A stretch of DNA of 64,000 nt, from NCBI GenBank assembly GCA_035318505.1, contig DATHEQ010000382.1, positions 62,001 through 126,000 of the forward strand. The letters run 5' to 3'. The notes beneath the pieces are model-generated. The model worked only from the letters and a program-made list of their open reading frames with translations, was not told the DNA's origin and did no database searches. This document shows positions 41,336 to 48,612 of the stretch, one piece after another. Made by a program: the position numbers and the translations under genes. How positions within the stretch are numbered: the first letter of the stretch is position 1; each line of letters starts with the position of its first letter. The DNA is from DASWDH01 sp035318505 (GTDB lineage Bacteria; Myxococcota_A; Polyangia; Polyangiales; Polyangiaceae).

Positions 41336-42403
41336 ATGGCTTCGCGGCGCACGGTGTGGCTGTTGGCGGCGTCCTTTTGGGCGCTGTTCGGCCTCATCTC
41401 GGGGGTCCAGATCTGGATCAGCATGCGCACCCACGGCCATTCCGGCGTGCGGCTCATCGGGTACTACCTCGTCATCTGGGAGGCGTGGCTCTTGCCGACG
41501 GCCGCCATCCTGTGGCTGGCGCGTCGCTTCCCCGTCGTTCCCTTGCGCGCCGTCCCGCTCGCGGTCCACGCCGTTTCGGCCTTTGCCGTCGCGCTCGTGC
41601 ACGAGTCCTATTGGATCGCGCTCCTGCTTTGGTGGAAACCCTTCGATCGCATGACGCCCGACCCGGCCCAATTCAAGCTCAAGCTGGTCGACGAGCTGCT
41701 CCAGTGTCTGCCGCTCGAGCTCGCCATGTATTGCTTGGTGCTCGGCTTCTCCCTGGCCCTCGATTATTACGGCCGCTATCGCGAGCGGGCGGTGCAAGCG
41801 GCGGAGCTCGAAACGTCGCTGGCCGACGCGCGTCTCTACGCGCTCGAGTTGCAGATTCAGCCCCATTTTCTCTTCAATACGATGAACGCGATCACCTCCC
41901 TCGTGCGCACGCAGCGTAACGACGAGGCGGTCGCCATGATCGCCGGTTTGAGCGAGCTTTTGCGCTATACGCTCGACCACAGCGGCCATCAACGGGTGAG
42001 GCTCGGTGAGGAGCTGGCCGTTCTCGAGCGCTACCTCGAGATCCAGCGCTTTCGCTTTCCCGACCGCATGACCTTTCGCGTCGACGCCTCCGCCGAGGTG
42101 CGGCGGGGCACCGTGCCCACCTTGATTTTGCAACCGCTGGCGGAGAACGCCGTGCGTCATGGCATCGCGCCGAGCGCTTCGCCAGGCGTCGTCGACGTGC
42201 GCGCGTTTCGCAGCGAGGACCGATTGCGCATCGAAGTCTTCAATAGCGGCAAACTGGCCGGCTCGCCGGCACAAGGAATAGGGCTCTCCAACACCCGGGA
42301 GCGGCTCCGTCATCTTTACGGGGAAGGATGGACATTCGATCTCGCGAGCGCCAACGGCGGTGTGATGGCGTCGTTGTCGTTACCCTGGAGCGAGTCGACA
42401 TGA
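41336..42403 (+). CDS. LytS/YehU-type sensor histidine kinase
   Basis: A 355-residue membrane protein with four hydrophobic helices in the first ~145 residues, then the His_kinase (LytS) domain with His177 in QIQPHFLFNTMNAI and a HATPase domain (LAENAVRHGI, GIGLSNTRERL). Kinases of this type sense envelope or nutrient signals and pair with LytTR response regulators, as here. The stop overlaps the regulator's start in an ATGA arrangement. Confidence 0.93.
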   Translation: MASRRTVWLLAASFWALFGLISGVQIWISMRTHGHSGVRLIGYYLVIWEAWLLPTAAILWLARRFPVVPLRAVPLAVHAVSAFAVALVHESYWIALLLWWKPFDRMTPDPAQFKLKLVDELLQCLPLELAMYCLVLGFSLALDYYGRYRERAVQAAELETSLADARLYALELQIQPHFLFNTMNAITSLVRTQRNDEAVAMIAGLSELLRYTLDHSGHQRVRLGEELAVLERYLEIQRFRFPDRMTFRVDASAEVRRGTVPTLILQPLAENAVRHGIAPSASPGVVDVRAFRSEDRLRIEVFNSGKLAGSPAQGIGLSNTRERLRHLYGEGWTFDLASANGGVMASLSLPWSEST

Positions 42404-43194
42404 GCGCCGACGAAGCCGAACCGCTCCGCGTCGTCGTGGTGGACGACGAGCCGCTCGCCCGCGATCTCATGCGCTCCCTGCTGGCCAAGGACACCGAGCT
42501 CCTCGTGGCCGGCGAAGCAACCGGCACCGAGGCCGCCGCGCTCATCGCGCGTACCCGCCCCGACATCATGTTCCTCGATATTCAGATGCCGGAAGTGGAC
42601 GGCTTTGCTCTGCTCGAGTTGGTGGGCGCCGACGCGGTGCCGGCCGTCGTCTTCGTGACGGCGTACGATCGCTACGCGCTGCGCGCGTTCGAAGTTCATG
42701 CCCTCGACTACCTGCTGAAACCCGTCGAAGAGCGAAGACTCGCGACCGCGCTCGAACATGCCAAAAAAACCGCGCGCGGACGTCGCAACGGGCAAGTCGA
42801 CCCCCGTATCGCCAAGCTGCTCGCCGATCGCGCCGCGTCGCGATCACGCTTTCTCGTGCCCGTGCGCGGCAAAGTCATCGTCGTGGACGCCGAGCACATC
42901 GAATGGATCGAAGCGGCGGACTACTACGTTTCGCTGCACGTCACATCACCGGCCGGCCCCGCGTCGCACCTGCTGCGCGAGACGATGGATGATCTCGAAA
43001 AGCAGCTCGATGCGGACAAGTTCATGCGGGTCCACCGATCGGCGATCGTGAACCTCGATCGCGTGCGCGAGATTCATCCCCTCTTTCGCGGCGACTGTAC
43101 GCTCGTTCTCGCCGATGGCGCCCACGTCAAGCTGAGCCGCAGCCGCCGCAAGAATTTCGAGGAAAAGTTCGGCGAACCGCGGCGACGGCGGTGA
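42400..43194 (+). CDS. LytTR-family response regulator
   Basis: A 264-residue protein with a receiver (Asp15/Asp16, phospho-Asp60 in MFLDIQMPEVDG, Lys near 107) and a C-terminal LytTR DNA-binding domain (IEWIEAADYYVSLH, FMRVHRSAIVNLDRVREI, LSRSRRKNFEEKF). LytTR proteins bind direct repeats to activate envelope, competence or transport genes. ATG 42400 overlaps the kinase stop. A longer in-frame start inside the kinase gene was rejected. Targets are unknown. Confidence 0.94.
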   Translation: MSADEAEPLRVVVVDDEPLARDLMRSLLAKDTELLVAGEATGTEAAALIARTRPDIMFLDIQMPEVDGFALLELVGADAVPAVVFVTAYDRYALRAFEVHALDYLLKPVEERRLATALEHAKKTARGRRNGQVDPRIAKLLADRAASRSRFLVPVRGKVIVVDAEHIEWIEAADYYVSLHVTSPAGPASHLLRETMDDLEKQLDADKFMRVHRSAIVNLDRVREIHPLFRGDCTLVLADGAHVKLSRSRRKNFEEKFGEPRRRR

Positions 43195-43215
43195 CCTCCG
43201 CGCTGCCGATGCGCG

Positions 43216-44550
43216 TCAGAAATGCAGACCGCTTCCGACGTAGAGCGCGACCTCGTGAATGCGCAGGGTGCCGTGCGCCGTCTGTAACGGCCCGCCGGCG
43301 GCGGTGATGGTGTCGGGATTGCCGACGGCGCGCCCGAAGTCGCTATTGCTGAAGGCATAGCGGAGCGCGAACACGGTGGAGAAAGTGAGCGAGCTGACCG
43401 CTTCGCTCGGCGCGAGCTGGTGTTCGTTGCTGATCTCGACGCCGACGGTCCCGCCGTAGAAATCGCCGCCGCCGCTGAGCAGACTCCAGCCTACGGCGTC
43501 GGGACTGCGGTCGGTGAAGAGCCCCGCGCCGAGCGCAATCGACGGCAGGATGGGTTGGTAGATGCCGAGACGGGCGTTGGCCACCGCCTTGCGATCCACG
43601 TCCACGTCCGGCCGGCGGATCGCCGGCTGAACGTCGAACTCCCCCGCCACCCATCCGCGCCCGAGATGGTAGGCAAGGGCGAAACCGGCGCGCCCGGCGC
43701 GAAGAAAATCGAGCTTCGCTCCCACTTGGCGGGGGCGGTCGGTATGAGCGAAAACGCTCGGCGTCGAGCCTCCGCTGGCGCTGCTTTCCTGCAAAGTCAG
43801 GTCGGTATCTCGGTAGATCAGCATCCGGGGCGTGCGAAAGCTCACTCCCCACGTGAGCTCCGGCGTCACGTCGATCTGAAGGCCCAATCCCGATTCGAGG
43901 CTGAGGTACGTCTGAGTAGCGAACGTTGTACCGCTACGCACGATCTCGGTTTGACCATCGCCCTCGATGGCGCCGAAGAGCGCGACCGACTGTGTCGTGG
44001 CGGCGTACCCGCCGATCAAGCTCATTCCCAGGCGAACGCCAGGGGCGAGCGTTCCGCCAAGCGCCGTGGCAGCGATGTGCTGCGTGTCGGCGACAGTGGC
44101 CGCGACTTGCCAATCCGAGCCGCCGGTGCCGGTCTTTTCAGTCAGCCCCTCGCGCAGCACGAAGTTCGACATGTGCGGCGCGAAGTATCCAAGTCCGAGG
44201 GACCAACCCGGCGCCACCCTGCGCACATAGGCGATCTGCGTAGGTACCGAGATGAACTCGGTGACGGCCCCGTCTTGCGCGGCGCCACTCGTCGTCGAGA
44301 GAAGGCGCGGCGCCGAGAAGAAACGGAGGGAATAGGCGCTAGCGCTGACGTCGATTTGATCGCGCGGATCGCCGCCTAACCCGGCGGGGTTGTACCAGAT
44401 CGAGCTCGCATCGGTGACCGTCGCCGACACCGCGCCTGCCGTCATCGACGCGCGGTTGCCGACCAGCATCTCGTCGTCGTTTCCGGCCGTCGCCGAAGAG
44501 GCGTGGACGATGCAACCGAATGTCGCAATGACCACGAGTCGGAGGCGCAT
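43216..44550 (-). CDS. FadL/TodX-like outer-membrane beta-barrel protein
   Basis: A 444-residue protein with a signal peptide (about 1-22, ending SSATAG), then the FadL-type N-terminal plug SATVTDASSIWYNPAGLGG, many alternating beta-strands (SLGLGYFAPH, GVRLGMSLIGGY, WGVSFRTPRMLIY) and a C-terminal Phe suited to BAM recognition. FadL family channels admit hydrophobic compounds across the outer membrane. The gene is isolated. It converges with the LytTR regulator and is divergent from the L,D-transpeptidase gene. Confidence 0.87.
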   Translation of the reverse strand: MRLRLVVIATFGCIVHASSATAGNDDEMLVGNRASMTAGAVSATVTDASSIWYNPAGLGGDPRDQIDVSASAYSLRFFSAPRLLSTTSGAAQDGAVTEFISVPTQIAYVRRVAPGWSLGLGYFAPHMSNFVLREGLTEKTGTGGSDWQVAATVADTQHIAATALGGTLAPGVRLGMSLIGGYAATTQSVALFGAIEGDGQTEIVRSGTTFATQTYLSLESGLGLQIDVTPELTWGVSFRTPRMLIYRDTDLTLQESSASGGSTPSVFAHTDRPRQVGAKLDFLRAGRAGFALAYHLGRGWVAGEFDVQPAIRRPDVDVDRKAVANARLGIYQPILPSIALGAGLFTDRSPDAVGWSLLSGGGDFYGGTVGVEISNEHQLAPSEAVSSLTFSTVFALRYAFSNSDFGRAVGNPDTITAAGGPLQTAHGTLRIHEVALYVGSGLHF

Positions 44551-44662
44551 CGCGGCGCAGCATAGTGCTCACCCGGCCGCGCGTCAGCTGCTCCGAGGCG
44601 CCGGAGCCGGGGCGGGGCGTTCCTTTCTTGTTCGGCGGCGTCTCAAATGGTAGGCCGATCGT

Positions 44663-45421
44663 GTGCAGCGAGTCGCCGTAGCGCTGGCCCTAGCGGGCAT
44701 GTTGGCAACGGCCAACAGCAGCGGTTCTACCGACGAGCCGCAGCCCACCTCGCCCATCCCCAAAGAATGCCGCCAGCTCCTGCTCGTGCGCAGCCGATCG
44801 TGGCGCACCTCGATCGCGACGCTGGAGCGCTACGATCGTGACGACACTCTTCAGTGGCGCCGCGTCGGCGAAGCGACGCCCGTCAACGTCGGGCGCAACG
44901 GGATGGGGTGGGGACGCGGCTTACATGCAGCCGCCCAATCGGGGCCGGTCAAGCGCGAGGGGGATGGGCGCGCACCTGCCGGGGTGTTTTCCCTGGCCCT
45001 CGCATTCGGCGTCGCCGAAGAGCTTCCCCCCGAGGCCAAAGGTTTTCCCTATCTGCACACGCTGCCGACCACGTACTGCGTCGAAGACGTGCGTTCGAAG
45101 CACTACAACCAGATCATCGATGCCGGCGAGGTGAAGATGACCTCGTGGGAACGGTGGAGCGAGATGCAGCGCGCCGACGGCCTTTTCCGCTGGGGTGTCG
45201 TCGTTCGCCAGAACGGCCCCGACACCAAAACCGGCGCCGGCTCCTGCGTATTTCTGCACATCTGGCGTGGTTTCCGGCATCCCACCGCCGGCTGCACCGC
45301 GATGCCAATCGAGCAAATCCAGGAGACGGTGCGCTGGCTCGACGGCGCCGCGCAGCCGCTGCTGGTGCAGCTACCCGAGCCGGAGTATCAAAGGCTGCAT
45401 GAGACGTGGGGGCTTCCCTGA
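44663..45421 (+). CDS. Secreted L,D-transpeptidase (YkuD)-like protein
   Basis: A 252-residue protein with an N-terminal signal peptide (VALALAGMLATANS) and a YkuD-like catalytic segment: His199 (VFLHIWRG) and Cys211 in HPTAGCTAM, matching the His-x(11)-Cys arrangement and the Thr/Ser-x-Gly-Cys motif. The domain lies in the periplasm and either crosslinks peptidoglycan peptides at 3-3 positions or attaches proteins. It belongs to the variant group COG3786. GTG 44663 was taken as start; another GTG two bases earlier is out of frame. Confidence 0.85.
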   Translation: MQRVAVALALAGMLATANSSGSTDEPQPTSPIPKECRQLLLVRSRSWRTSIATLERYDRDDTLQWRRVGEATPVNVGRNGMGWGRGLHAAAQSGPVKREGDGRAPAGVFSLALAFGVAEELPPEAKGFPYLHTLPTTYCVEDVRSKHYNQIIDAGEVKMTSWERWSEMQRADGLFRWGVVVRQNGPDTKTGAGSCVFLHIWRGFRHPTAGCTAMPIEQIQETVRWLDGAAQPLLVQLPEPEYQRLHETWGLP

Positions 45422-45487
45422 CCAATCGCATCGAGATGCGGGCGTTGTTCGCGCCCGCCGCGCAAGATCGCGCAAGGAGATGTTTTC

Positions 45488-45844
45488 ATGATCCACGGAG
45501 CTCACGTCATCATCTACAGCAAGGACGCGGACGCGGACCGCGCGTTTTTCCGGGACGTTCTCAAGTACCCCGCGGCGGACGCCGGGCACGGTTGGCTGAT
45601 TTTCGCGCTGCCGCCGGCCGAGATCGCCTTTCATCCTTCCGACAAGAACGACGTGCACGAGTTCTATTTGATGTGCGACGACGTCAAAGCCGTGATGGCG
45701 GAGATGAAGGCCGCCAAAGTGGAATGCTCCCCGATCCACGAAGAGCGCTGGGGCTCGATCACGCATGTGGCGCTGCCCGGCGGCGGCAAACTCGGCGTCT
45801 ACCAGCCGAAGCACGCGTCCCCCCTCGACCTGGCGAAGAAGTAG
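45488..45844 (+). CDS. VOC (glyoxalase/bleomycin-resistance-like) protein
   Basis: A 118-residue single VOC domain: GAHVIIYSKDADADRAFFRD at the start, then ADAGHGWLIFALPPAEIAFHP, MCDDVKAVMAEM and the C-terminal Gly-Ser-Ile-Thr-His and LGVYQPKHA strands. VOC proteins bind divalent metals and small ligands or act as resistance proteins; the reaction is unknown. AAGGAG precedes the ATG at 45488. The gap to the motA gene is 92 bases. Confidence 0.88.
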   Translation: MIHGAHVIIYSKDADADRAFFRDVLKYPAADAGHGWLIFALPPAEIAFHPSDKNDVHEFYLMCDDVKAVMAEMKAAKVECSPIHEERWGSITHVALPGGGKLGVYQPKHASPLDLAKK

Positions 45845-45936
45845 CGGGCGGCCGGGGGCGACGAGAGAAGCAGCGGTTGCGCCGCTCACTTCAATAAGGA
45901 CGGCCGCACACCTCTTATGGAGAGGGAGTCAACGCG

Positions 45937-46902
45937 ATGGCAACCGCTCTGTCCCGAGCGGTCAAAATGCTGCAATCGCGCGAAAGTACGGCGTTCAGCC
46001 CCGCGTACCTGCTCAAGGCGCAACAAGCTTCTGCCGTTGTGCTGCCCGTGACCACCATCATTGGCCTCGTCGTTGTCTTTGCGGCGGTCCTTGGCGGCTA
46101 CGCCATGGGCGGAGGGCCCTTCGCGGTTTTGCTGCAGCCGAACGAGCTGGTGGTGATCGGCGGCGCGGCGGTGGGATCGCTCGTCATCTCTGCGCCGGGC
46201 AAAGTGGGCAAGCGCCTTCTCGCTTCGTTCAAGAAAGCGTTTACCGGCAAACCTCCGGGCAAGAACGACTTCCTCGATCTGCTGAAATGTCTCTTTCAGA
46301 TTTTTCAGGCGATGCGAAGGGAAGGCGTGGTGGCCTTGGAGGCGCACGTTCAAGAACCCAGCAAGAGCACCATCTTCAAGCAATTCCCAACGGTGCTCGC
46401 GCGCCACCACGCGGTCGACTTTCTCGTCGGCGGACTGCGTCAGCTCGTCGATGGCTGCACGCCGACGGAGCTGGCGCAGCTCTTCGACACGGAGCTGGAG
46501 ACCCATCACGACGAGGAGCATCAACCCATCAACCTGATCCGCAGCACCGGCGACGCCCTGCCCGGTCTCGGCATCGTCGCGGCCGTGCTCGGAATCATCA
46601 TCACCATGGCGCACATCGATGGCGGGCCCGAGGTGATCGGCCATCACGTCGCCGCCGCGCTGGTGGGGACGTTTCTCGGCATTCTGATGTGTTACGGCAT
46701 GCTCTCGCCGATCGCGACGGGCATCGAGATGCAGGCCGTGTCCGAGGCGCGTTACCTTTTGTGCATCAAAGAGGCGCTCCTCGCCGCCGCGCGAGGAACG
46801 AACCCCAAGCTTGCCATCGAGTTTGCGCGAAGCGCGATCTTCTCCGATGAGCGCCCCACGTCCATTGAGCTCGAGGCTGCGCTCAAGGCCATGAAGAAGT
46901 AG
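45937..46902 (+). CDS. motA: Flagellar-type stator protein MotA
   Basis: A 321-residue protein with four membrane helices: two near the N-terminus (VTTIIGLVVVFAAVLGGYAMGG and NELVVIGGAAVGSLVIS) and two after the cytoplasmic domain (LPGLGIVAAVLGIIITMAHIDG and VAAALVGTFLGILMCYGM). These carry the typical Pro/Gly of the ion channel and cytoplasmic charged residues. An extension of ~38 residues precedes the canonical start. MotA with MotB forms the proton- or sodium-driven stator of flagella or related rotary machines. No other flagellar gene lies in the window. Confidence 0.92.
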   Translation: MATALSRAVKMLQSRESTAFSPAYLLKAQQASAVVLPVTTIIGLVVVFAAVLGGYAMGGGPFAVLLQPNELVVIGGAAVGSLVISAPGKVGKRLLASFKKAFTGKPPGKNDFLDLLKCLFQIFQAMRREGVVALEAHVQEPSKSTIFKQFPTVLARHHAVDFLVGGLRQLVDGCTPTELAQLFDTELETHHDEEHQPINLIRSTGDALPGLGIVAAVLGIIITMAHIDGGPEVIGHHVAAALVGTFLGILMCYGMLSPIATGIEMQAVSEARYLLCIKEALLAAARGTNPKLAIEFARSAIFSDERPTSIELEAALKAMKK

Positions 46903-46908
46903 GTCGCC

Positions 46909-47880
46909 GTGTCCGAGCCCGAAATCATCATCATCAAGAAGAAGGCCAAAGGGCACGCCGCTCACGGCGCGGCGTGGAAGGTTGCATACGCGGACTTCGT
47001 GACGGCCATGATGGCGCTCTTCATGGTGCTCTGGCTCGTTTCTCAGACCGATCAGAAAATCAAAAAGGCGATTTCCGACTACTTTCGCACCGGTGTTTTC
47101 TCGGGTGCGCCGTCCGTCCTCGAGGGGGGCATGGGCGTCTCCGACCACGGCTTCGTCGACACATTGTCGAACCCGCAGGTGGTCGATGCGTTCGACAACG
47201 ACGCGAGCTCGAAGTTTTTGCGCGATGCGGTGCGCCGAGCCATCGTTCGAAGCGGTAGCACCGCGCTCGCCGATCGCGTCACCATCACGCCCGGCCCGCA
47301 GGGGACGCTCATTCAGATCGCCGAAGGGCGCGAAGACCTGCTCTTCGATCTGTCGTCTTCCGATCTCAAGCCGCCGCTCGTCAAGCTTCTCGCCGCGCTC
47401 GGCCCCGAGCTCGCCAAGCTCGGGCAGCCGCTCGAGATCCATGGGCACACGGACGGGCGCCCCTTCGCGTCCAGCGCGGGGCGAAACAATTGGACCCTTT
47501 CCTTCGAGCGCGCGGAACGAGCGCGCGCCGAATTGCAGAAAAACGGCGTCCCCGATGCGTTGATCGGCGGGATGTATGCACACGCCGCCACCCAGCCCGT
47601 CGACAAGGATCCGCTTTCACCGACCAATCGGCGTCTGTCGATCTTTGCGCGTAACCCGACGATGGTCGCCCACAGCGCAAAACCGAGCGCAAGCGCCCGC
47701 CCCGCAGAGAGCGCCAAAGCGGGCGAGTCCGCGAGACCGGGAGCCAGCGCGACGCCAGCCGAGAGCGCCAAGGCCGCGGCGAGCGCGAAGCCGGGCGAAA
47801 TCGAGAAGCCGGGCGAAGTCGGGAAGCCGAACGAAGCAAAGCCGGGCGATAAAGCGGAACACGGCGCGCCGGCGCACTAG
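46909..47880 (+). CDS. motB: Flagellar-type stator protein MotB
   Basis: A 323-residue protein starting at GTG 46909, six bases after motA. A Lys-rich N-terminus precedes the single TM helix with the proton-accepting Asp29 (VAYADFVTAMMALFMVLWLV). The OmpA-like peptidoglycan-binding domain follows (EIHGHTDGRPF, NWTLSFERAERARAEL, NRRLSIF). The last ~65 residues are a Pro/Ala/Ser/Lys/Glu tail of near-repeats (SAKAGESARPGASATPAES and similar), unusual for MotB. Confidence 0.92.
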   Translation: MSEPEIIIIKKKAKGHAAHGAAWKVAYADFVTAMMALFMVLWLVSQTDQKIKKAISDYFRTGVFSGAPSVLEGGMGVSDHGFVDTLSNPQVVDAFDNDASSKFLRDAVRRAIVRSGSTALADRVTITPGPQGTLIQIAEGREDLLFDLSSSDLKPPLVKLLAALGPELAKLGQPLEIHGHTDGRPFASSAGRNNWTLSFERAERARAELQKNGVPDALIGGMYAHAATQPVDKDPLSPTNRRLSIFARNPTMVAHSAKPSASARPAESAKAGESARPGASATPAESAKAAASAKPGEIEKPGEVGKPNEAKPGDKAEHGAPAH

Positions 47881-47884
47881 GCTG

Positions 47885-48412
47885 TCAGCTGGAACGCGCC
47901 TCACCGTCGGGGCTGGTGATGACCACCATGTAGCCGTCGGGATCGCGGAGCCACATTTCGCGGTGTGCTGGCCCCGGATTGACGTGGGGTTCCTCGACGA
48001 CGTGCGCCTTCATCGCCCTCGCGCGTTTGACCGCGCCGTCGAAGTCGTCGAGCTCGAACCATAGAAGCACGCCGCGCCCGAGCGGCGCTGATTTGGCTGC
48101 CGCGAGGTTCGGATGATCCTCTTTGTCCGACGCGTGCAATTGGAGAATGAGTCTACCGTTCGAGAGGACGCGGTCGTAGACGTTGTCAGGCGTGTCTTCG
48201 CCCAGGCGCTCTGCACCGAGAAGTCGCGCATACCATCGACTCGAACCTAGGACGTTGCTGACGGCGATGAGAGGTTGGGGCCGAACCGCAGAGGAGAGGT
48301 GGGCCTTCGTCGACGCGTGCGCGTGCCGATGCGCAGCCCCACGCACTTTCGCCTTCGCCTTAGGCGTCGTCTTCGCCTTCGCCTTCGTCTTCGTCTTCGT
48401 CTTCGTCTTCAT
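47885..48412 (-). CDS. VOC-family protein with Lys/Thr/Ala-rich N-terminus
   Basis: A 175-residue protein. From ATG 48412 it begins MKTKTKTKTKAKAKTT, a basic low-complexity stretch encoded by hexanucleotide repeats. A VOC/glyoxalase domain follows (LIAVSNVLGSSRWYARLLGAE, GRGVLLWFELDDF, REMWLRDPDGYMVVI, in parts). The basic tail could bind nucleic acid or be a simple spacer. An in-frame start 34 codons upstream is possible but has no ribosome site. Converges with motB (4-base gap). Confidence 0.82.
   Translation of the reverse strand: MKTKTKTKTKAKAKTTPKAKAKVRGAAHRHAHASTKAHLSSAVRPQPLIAVSNVLGSSRWYARLLGAERLGEDTPDNVYDRVLSNGRLILQLHASDKEDHPNLAAAKSAPLGRGVLLWFELDDFDGAVKRARAMKAHVVEEPHVNPGPAHREMWLRDPDGYMVVITSPDGEARSS
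48349..48412. repeat. In-frame hexanucleotide repeat tract
   Basis: On the minus strand four AAGACG units precede AAGGCG units and degenerate copies, encoding Lys-Thr and Lys-Ala dipeptides at the start of the VOC protein. Changes in copy number would keep the frame. Confidence 0.85.
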
Positions 48413-48612
48413 CGAATCGATTCTCCCGGCGGCGGTGCGAACTTTGCGAACGTTTCGCTCTCCGTCAACCTTGGGTGATCGCCGCGTCGGGGCCCCCAGT
48501 AGGAAGGCACTCACGCTACCACGGCGGGCTGAGCTGCCTCTCGCTCGCGGCGGGCGACGACGAGCGCGTGCTGCCTGCGTGGGGTAAGGTCTGCGCCCTC
48601 CGGGAGACGCGG

